This document shows, one piece after another, positions 58,989-64,000 of a stretch of 64,000 bases of DNA. The notes below the pieces were generated by a model. It did not search any database, was not told the DNA's origin, and saw only the letters and a list, made by a program, of their open reading frames with translations. The stretch spans positions 3,286,001 through 3,350,000 of the forward strand of contig OZ242033.1 in the NCBI GenBank assembly GCA_965205155.1, written 5' to 3'. The first letter of the stretch is position 1. Each line of letters opens with the position of its first letter. The position numbers and the translations under genes were made by a program. The DNA comes from Aldehydirespirator sp965205155 (lineage in GTDB: Bacteria; Actinomycetota; Acidimicrobiia; Acidimicrobiales; Aldehydirespiratoraceae).

Positions 58989-60064
58989 GCCCGTCGGTGA
59001 CCGAGGCCGGGCAGGACGCCGGCGCGCCCCCATCGCCGGCCGGACCCGAAGCGGCCAGCTACCGCGACGCGGGCGTTGACATCGACGCCGGCAACCGGGC
59101 GGTCGCCCTCATGGCCGAGGCGGTGGCCTCAACCCGCACCCCCGAGGTCATCAACACGGTGCGGGGCTTCGGCGGGCTCTACTCGGCCGCCGCCCTGGGC
59201 CCCGACTCCGTGCTGGTGGCCTCCACCGACGGGGTAGGCACCAAGGTGGCCCTGGCCGCCCGCCACGGGCGCTGGCGGGGTGTCGGCACCGACCTGGTCA
59301 ACCACTGCATCGGCGACATCGCGGTGCACGGCGCCCGGCCCCTGTTCTTCCTCGACTACATCGCCATGGACCGGCTAGTGCCCACCGCCGCCGCCGAGAT
59401 CGTGGCCGGCATGGCCGCCGCCTGCCGGGCCGCGGGCTGCGCCCTGCTGGGCGGCGAGACCGCCGAAATGCCCGGCGTGTACGCGCCGGGCGCGGCCGAC
59501 GTGGCCGGGACCATCGTCGGCGCGGCCCCCCGTCAAAGGCTGCTGCCCCGTCCCGAGGACGTCCGGGCCGGCGACCGGCTGGTTGGCGCGGCCAGCTCCG
59601 GACCCCACACCAACGGCTACTCGCTGATCCGCCGGCTGCTGGAGGGCCGGTCGCCCGGCGCCGCCGTGGTCGACGCCCTGCTGGAGCCGCACCGCAGCTA
59701 CCTGCCGGTGATCGACGGGTTCTCGGAGGCGGGCGCCCGGCCCAAGGCGCTGGCCCACATCACCGGCGGAGGCTTCTTCGACAACCTGCCCAGGGTGCTG
59801 CCCGACCATCTCGGCGCCCGGATCGAGCTGGGCTCCTGGCCGGTGCCCGAGCCGTTCCCGACGCTGGTGGACTGGGGCGGGCTCGACGACGCCGAGGCGT
59901 TCCGGGTCTGGAACATGGGCATCGGCCTCGTGGCCGTGGTCAACGATGCCGGCGCCGAGGCCCTGAGCCGCCAGGGCCATCACGTCATCGGCTCGGTCGT
60001 CGAAGGCCGCGATCCGGCCCGGCCCGACGCTGGCCGGGTCGTGCTGGAAGGCAGCTGGCGGTGA
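58985..60064 (+). CDS. purM: AIR synthetase
   Basis: Cyclises FGAM to AIR. 359 aa. YRDAGVDIDAGNRAV, DSVLVASTDGVGTKVALA, IVCGHGARPLFFLDY-type segment (here DIAVHGARPLFFLDYIAMD), GGETAEMPGVY, and HITGGGFFDNLPRVLP. The ATG overlaps the purD stop. The last 11 codons lie in the first of three 38-bp tandem copies that continue to the purN start. Confidence 0.97.
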   Translation: MSPSVTEAGQDAGAPPSPAGPEAASYRDAGVDIDAGNRAVALMAEAVASTRTPEVINTVRGFGGLYSAAALGPDSVLVASTDGVGTKVALAARHGRWRGVGTDLVNHCIGDIAVHGARPLFFLDYIAMDRLVPTAAAEIVAGMAAACRAAGCALLGGETAEMPGVYAPGAADVAGTIVGAAPRQRLLPRPEDVRAGDRLVGAASSGPHTNGYSLIRRLLEGRSPGAAVVDALLEPHRSYLPVIDGFSEAGARPKALAHITGGGFFDNLPRVLPDHLGARIELGSWPVPEPFPTLVDWGGLDDAEAFRVWNMGIGLVAVVNDAGAEALSRQGHHVIGSVVEGRDPARPDAGRVVLEGSWR

Positions 60065-60146
60065 CCGGCCGCCGGGTCGTGCTGGAAGGCAGCTGGCGGT
60101 GACCGGCCGCCGGGTCGTGCTGGAAGAGAGCTGGCGGTGACCGGCC
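60033..60146. repeat. three tandem 38-bp copies at the purM-purN junction
   Basis: Copies start at 60033, 60071 and 60109. Each includes the purM stop/purN start overlap GTGA. The extra copies create two linked 13-codon ORFs (60061-60102 MTGRRVVLEGSWR, 60099-60140 MTGRRVVLEESWR); each stop overlaps the next GTG, the last being the purN start. Confidence 0.96.
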
Positions 60147-60757
60147 GCCTAGTGGTGCTGGCCTCGGGGGCGGGCTCCAACCTGGGCGCCATCCTCGACG
60201 CCATCGCAGGCCGGCGGCTCGACGCTCAGGTAGCCGCAGTGTTCATCAACCGCAGGACCGCCGGAGCCGGCGCCGTAGCCCAGCGGGCCGGCATCCCGGT
60301 GAGCTACTGGCCGCTGTCGCCCTACCTGGCGGCGTGCGGTCCGGAACCGGACGACGGCCGGCGCCGGTACGACGCCGACCTGGCCGGGGCGGTGGCCGAC
60401 TCCGAACCCGACCTGGTGGTGCTGGCCGGCTGGATGCACGTGCTGTCGTCGGCGTTCCTGGACCGGTTCGGAAACCGGGTCGTCAACCTGCATCCGGCCC
60501 TGCCGGGCCAATTCCCGGGCGCGTCCGCCATCGCCGACGCCTGGTCGGCCTATCAATCGGGCCTGATCGACCGGACCGGAGCGATGGTCCACTACGTGCC
60601 CGACGAGGGTGTCGACGACGGCCCGGTGATCGCTTCGGTTGAGGTGCCGATCCATCCCGACGACACCATGGAGTCGCTGCGGGCCCGGATCCAGGAGGCG
60701 GAGCACAAGCTGATCGCGGCTGCGATAACCGAGTCGTTGGCCCCCATTCCCAACTGA
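60137..60757 (+). CDS. purN: GAR transformylase
   Basis: Formylates glycinamide ribonucleotide with 10-formyl-tetrahydrofolate. 206 aa from the GTG at 60137. LVVLASGAGSNLGAIL (phosphate loop), the catalytic Asn in VFINRRTAGA, His in NLHPALPGQFPGA, and Asp in YVPDEGVDDGPVI are all kept. The start is the last GTGA of the 38-bp repeat series, so translation may depend on the upstream relay ORFs. It is the last pur gene; purH and purB are not in the window. Confidence 0.95.
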   Translation: MTGRLVVLASGAGSNLGAILDAIAGRRLDAQVAAVFINRRTAGAGAVAQRAGIPVSYWPLSPYLAACGPEPDDGRRRYDADLAGAVADSEPDLVVLAGWMHVLSSAFLDRFGNRVVNLHPALPGQFPGASAIADAWSAYQSGLIDRTGAMVHYVPDEGVDDGPVIASVEVPIHPDDTMESLRARIQEAEHKLIAAAITESLAPIPN

Positions 60758-60759
60758 CC

Positions 60760-60808
60760 GGAACTGGCCGCGTCTTGCACGCCATACGCTGGTAGCGCTG
60801 CCAATTCC
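60760..60808. repeat. palindromic element A, copy 8, after purN
   Basis: 49 bp with GGAACTGGCCGC and GCTGCCAATTCC; the interior includes CTTGCACG. It lies 2 bases after the purN stop and just before the valS promoter region. Confidence 0.82.
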
Positions 60809-60818
60809 CCCCAGGCGA

Positions 60819-60824
60819 TAGCGT
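60819..60824 (+). promoter_or_regulatory. candidate -10 box TAGCGT before valS
   Basis: TAGCGT with 10 bases to the valS ATG. Confidence 0.4.
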
Positions 60825-60834
60825 TGGCGCCCGC

Positions 60835-63423
60835 ATGAGCCCACGTGCCGACGAGTCGCTGCGCCCGGCTGCGGTCCCCGACAAACCTGTCCTGGAAGGC
60901 CTGGAGGCCAAGTGGGACGCCGCCTGGGAGGCGTCCGGGATCTACCGCTTCGATGAGGGCCGGCCCCGCAGCGAGGTGTTCTCCATCGACACTCCCCCGC
61001 CGACCGTGAGCGGCTCGCTGCACGTGGGCCACGTGTTCAGCTACACCCACACCGACATCATCGCCCGCTACCGCCGCATGGCCGGCCAGGCTGTCTTCTA
61101 CCCCATGGGCTGGGACGACAACGGGCTGCCCACCGAGCGCCGGGTCCAGAACTACTACGGGGTGCGCTGCGACCCGTCGCTGCCCTACGACCCGGACTTC
61201 GCGGCCCCGCCCGACGCGGGCCGGCCCTCCGCGGTGGCCAAGCGCCGGACCATCGCGGTGAGCCGGCCCAACTTCATCGAGCTTTGCGAGGAGCTCACCG
61301 CCTCCGACGAGCGGGCCTTCGAGGACCTGTTCAGGCGGATCGGGCTGTCGGTCGACTGGACCCGCACCTACGCCACCATCGACGCCCACTGCCGGCGGGT
61401 GTCGCAGCTCGCCTTCCTCGAGAACCTGGAACGGGGCGAGGCCTACCAGATCGAGGCCCCGTCGCTTTGGGACGTGACCTTCCAGACCGCGGTGGCCCAG
61501 GCCGAACTCGACGACCGGGAGGTGCCCGGCGCGTACCACAAGCTGCGCTTCGGCGGCACCGGCGGCCACAAGGACATCTGGATCGACACGACCCGGCCCG
61601 AGCTGGTGCCGTCGTGCGTGGCCCTGGTCGCCCATCCCGACGACGGCCGCTACCGGCCGCGGTTCGGCTCGACGGTGCGCACCCCGGTGTTCGACGTGGA
61701 GGTGCCCGTGGTGGCCCACGAGCTCGCCGACCCCGACAAGGGCACCGGCATCGCCATGATCTGCACGTTCGGAGACACCGCCGACGTGACCTGGTGGCGC
61801 GAGCTCAACCTGCCCGTGCGCACCGTCATCGGGCGCGACGGGCGCTTCGCAGCCGACCCTCCCGCGGCCATCGAGTCGCCGGCGGGCCGGGCCGCCTACG
61901 CCCGCCTGGCCGGCAAGACCGCGGTGCAGGCCCGCACCGAGATCGCGGCCGTGTTCGCCGAATCCGGCGACATCGACGGCGAGCCCCGCCCCATCACCCA
62001 CCCGGTCAAGTTCTTCGAGAAGGGCGACAAGCCGCTGGAGATCGTGTCCAGCCGCCAGTGGTACATCCGCAACGGCGGGCGCGACGACGACCTGCGCCAG
62101 GCCCTCATCGACCGGGGCATCCAGATGAACTGGGTACCCGGCTACATGCGGGCCCGCTACGAGAGCTGGATCGCCGGGCTCAGCGGCGACTGGCTCATCA
62201 GCCGCCAGCGCTTCTTCGGGGTGCCCATCCCGCTGTGGTACCGCCTCGACGCCGGGGGATCGCCGGACTGGGACAACCCGATCCGTCCCGAGGCCGGCAC
62301 CCTGCCGGTCGACCCGTCCTCGGACTGCCCGCCCGGCTACGACGAGTCCCAGCGGGGCCGTCCCGGGGGCTTCGCCGGCGACCCCGACGTGATGGACACC
62401 TGGGCCACTTCCTCGCTCACGCCCCAGATCGCCACCGGCTGGCGCACCGACGAGGCGCTCTACGCGTCCACGTTCCCGATGGACATGCGGCCCCAGGCCC
62501 ACGACATCATCCGCACCTGGCTGTTCTCCACGGTGGTGCGGGCCCACTTCGACGCCGGCACCGTCCCGTGGCACAACTGCGCCCTGTCGGGCTGGATACT
62601 CGACCCCGACCGCAAGAAGATGTCCAAGTCCCGGGGCAACGTTCAGGTGCCCACCGACCTGCTCGAGCGCTACGGCGCCGACGCGGTGCGCTACTGGGCC
62701 GCGTGCGGCCGTCCCGGAACCGACACCGCCTTCGACGAGCAGCAGTTCCGCATCGGCCGGCGGCTGGCCGTCAAGCTGCTCAACGCCTCAAAGTTCGTGC
62801 TGCGCTTCGACGATCCCGGCCCCGGCGACATCACCGAGGAGCTGGACCGGTCGATGCTGCACCGCCTGGCCGACCTGGTCGACGACGCCACCCGGGCCCT
62901 GGAGTCCTTCGACTACGCCCGGGCCCTGGAGCGCACCGAGTCGTTCTTCTGGGCCTTCACCGACGACCACCTGGAGCTGGTGAAGGCGCGGGCGTACGGC
63001 GAGCACGGCGAGGCTGGCTCGACGTCGGCTCGCCGGGCCTTGCGGACCGCGCTGGCGGTGCTGCAACAGCTCTTCGCCCCGTTCATGCCCTTCGTCGCCG
63101 AGGAGGTGTGGCGCTGGTGGCACGACGGCTCCGTGCATGCCTCGGCGTGGCCGCAGCCCGACGACCTGCGGGCCGCGGCCGGCAACGCGGGCGCTCTGCC
63201 CAGCGCGGTGGCCGCCTCGGTGCTGGGCGAGGTGCGCCGGGCCAAGTCGGAGGCCAAGCGGCCCCTGCGCACCGAGGTGCTGCGAGCCACGGTCACCGAC
63301 ACCCCGGAGCGGATCGCGGTGCTGGCCACGGTCGCCGACGACGTGTGTGCTGCGGGCCGCGTCAGCGAGCTGGTCACGATCGAAGGGCCCGAGCTGTCGG
63401 TCCACGCCGAGTTGGCCCCCTGA
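60835..63423 (+). CDS. valS: valyl-tRNA synthetase
   Basis: Charges tRNA-Val. 862 aa class I synthetase. HIGH motif as HVGH at 63-66 (TVSGSLHVGHVFSYTH), KMSKS as DRKKMSKSRGNVQ near 595, the editing (CP1) domain between them with DTTRPELVPSCVALVAHP, and the anticodon-binding C-terminal helical domain. There is no long C-terminal coiled-coil arm of the E. coli type. It stands after the purine operon with element A copy 8 between, and has a leaderless-type start. Confidence 0.96.
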   Translation: MSPRADESLRPAAVPDKPVLEGLEAKWDAAWEASGIYRFDEGRPRSEVFSIDTPPPTVSGSLHVGHVFSYTHTDIIARYRRMAGQAVFYPMGWDDNGLPTERRVQNYYGVRCDPSLPYDPDFAAPPDAGRPSAVAKRRTIAVSRPNFIELCEELTASDERAFEDLFRRIGLSVDWTRTYATIDAHCRRVSQLAFLENLERGEAYQIEAPSLWDVTFQTAVAQAELDDREVPGAYHKLRFGGTGGHKDIWIDTTRPELVPSCVALVAHPDDGRYRPRFGSTVRTPVFDVEVPVVAHELADPDKGTGIAMICTFGDTADVTWWRELNLPVRTVIGRDGRFAADPPAAIESPAGRAAYARLAGKTAVQARTEIAAVFAESGDIDGEPRPITHPVKFFEKGDKPLEIVSSRQWYIRNGGRDDDLRQALIDRGIQMNWVPGYMRARYESWIAGLSGDWLISRQRFFGVPIPLWYRLDAGGSPDWDNPIRPEAGTLPVDPSSDCPPGYDESQRGRPGGFAGDPDVMDTWATSSLTPQIATGWRTDEALYASTFPMDMRPQAHDIIRTWLFSTVVRAHFDAGTVPWHNCALSGWILDPDRKKMSKSRGNVQVPTDLLERYGADAVRYWAACGRPGTDTAFDEQQFRIGRRLAVKLLNASKFVLRFDDPGPGDITEELDRSMLHRLADLVDDATRALESFDYARALERTESFFWAFTDDHLELVKARAYGEHGEAGSTSARRALRTALAVLQQLFAPFMPFVAEEVWRWWHDGSVHASAWPQPDDLRAAAGNAGALPSAVAASVLGEVRRAKSEAKRPLRTEVLRATVTDTPERIAVLATVADDVCAAGRVSELVTIEGPELSVHAELAP

Positions 63424-63496
63424 GGCCGAGCAACAGGTGGGTGTCGCCCGTCGACCGCCGCTCGCCCGGCGCACGTTGACGGCTCGCACCGGACGC

Positions 63497-63502
63497 TAAC
63501 GT
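63497..63502 (+). promoter_or_regulatory. candidate -10 box TAACGT before the terminal lipoprotein gene
   Basis: TAACGT with 6 bases to the ATG at 63509. Confidence 0.42.
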
Positions 63503-63508
63503 TGTCCG

Positions 63509-64000
63509 ATGTCGGTCGTCATGCGATACTCCGTCTGGGTTGCGCTGCTATACCTCGTAGCGTGCGCTTCCCCTGACCCGGCGTTGCCGGGCGACGGAGG
63601 ACAGCTCGTCGAGGCATCCCCGGGCACGGGCTCAATCGCATCGACCGACACGACCCACTCGGATGCGGTGCCGGCCGAAGCGCCAGGCGACGGCCGCGAC
63701 GCCGACAGCAGCGCCACGTCGAGCGAACAGGCACCTTCGACGACGAGGCCACGGTCTGATGACCGGCCCGAGTCGGAGAGCCCTGCGCCCTCGGACACCG
63801 CGCCTGACTGCGCCGGCCGGAGCGCCCGGTGGCCCTCCGCTCCGTCGAGCGGCACGACACCGCCCGTGGAGCCCTGGAACGGCCCGGCCGTGTTCGATCT
63901 CGAACTGGCCGTGAACGACACCACGCGCGCCGTCGAGTTGGTGTCCCAACCCGGCACGGGCCGCCTGCTCGTAGTCGGCCGCGACGGGGTCATCAGCGAA
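63509..64000 (+). CDS. lipoprotein, N-terminal part (runs off the window); possible PQQ-type sugar dehydrogenase
   Basis: 164 codons, open to the end of the window. It has a signal peptide ending in lipobox LVAC (Cys19), then ~110 residues of low-complexity Ser/Thr/Asp/Pro linker (DADSSATSSEQAPSTTRPRS). A structured part begins near residue 130: VNDTTRAVELVSQPGTGRLL followed by VVGRDGVISE. That last stretch resembles the first blade of soluble glucose/sorbosone dehydrogenase-type beta-propellers (P-G-x-x-R-L-x-V-V-x-x-x-G). With only ~35 residues of domain visible this is a weak assignment. Confidence 0.7.
   Translation, partial: MSVVMRYSVWVALLYLVACASPDPALPGDGGQLVEASPGTGSIASTDTTHSDAVPAEAPGDGRDADSSATSSEQAPSTTRPRSDDRPESESPAPSDTAPDCAGRSARWPSAPSSGTTPPVEPWNGPAVFDLELAVNDTTRAVELVSQPGTGRLLVVGRDGVISE

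Overview
The window is a 64 kb stretch of a high-GC, gene-dense actinobacterial chromosome. The tlyA-nadK-recN-pyrG-NUDIX-xerD order matches the conserved mycobacterial/actinobacterial order. The branched-chain-type ABC cassette, TldD/PmbA pair, [2Fe-2S]-type ferrochelatase and ValS also fit Actinomycetota. An uncultured Acidimicrobiia-like lineage is my best guess, but nothing here settles the class. There is no rRNA, prophage, transposase or CRISPR array.

Layout. 1-7.1 kb: 3' end of trpS, then a leftward housekeeping block xerD, NUDIX, pyrG, recN, nadK, tlyA. 7.1-12.4 kb: a catabolic group of two alpha/beta hydrolases, an amidase with a small partner, a RidA protein and an N-carbamoyl amidohydrolase. 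12.4-16.2 kb: ketosynthase III, ammonium channel and an ERG24/DHCR7-like sterol reductase. 16.2-22 kb: a Liv-type importer (binding protein, LivF, LivH and a fused LivM-LivG) with an alpha/beta hydrolase and a divergent AraC regulator. 23-26 kb: a VOC protein with a divergent Lrp regulator, tRNA-Ala and an orphan Liv-type binding protein. 26-30 kb: a serine hydrolase with repeats at both ends, an AlbA_2-type gene remnant, vapBC and a crotonase. 30-36 kb: molybdenum cofactor genes (moaC, moaA, moeA), plsY, an FmdB zinc ribbon, a CpaB-like protein and uppP. 36-49 kb: pmbA/tldD, PAP2, dxs, NfuA-like, crotonase, ferrochelatase, fpg, tRNA-Glu, tRNA-Gln, a potassium channel, an RNA methyltransferase and a phosphoesterase. 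49-60.8 kb: a nearly complete purine operon (purSL, Q, C, E, K, F, D, M, N). Then valS and a truncated lipoprotein gene.

The most unusual content lies between the genes. (1) Eight copies of a 49-50 bp palindromic element (GGAAYTGGCMGC, 25-26 bases, GCTGCCAATTCC or close) sit in intergenic gaps, three of them inside the purine operon. (2) Three related hairpins follow stop codons, two with identical 14-19-14 geometry. (3) Tandem duplications lie exactly at translation start sites (amidase, livMG, serine hydrolase, moeA, purN). Three of them create short relay ORFs whose stop overlaps the next start. (4) A 44-bp repeat occurs four times in tandem and once alone. (5) Many genes have a TANNNT box 6-10 bases before the start codon, which suggests widespread leaderless transcription, including one bidirectional box serving tldD and the PAP2 gene.
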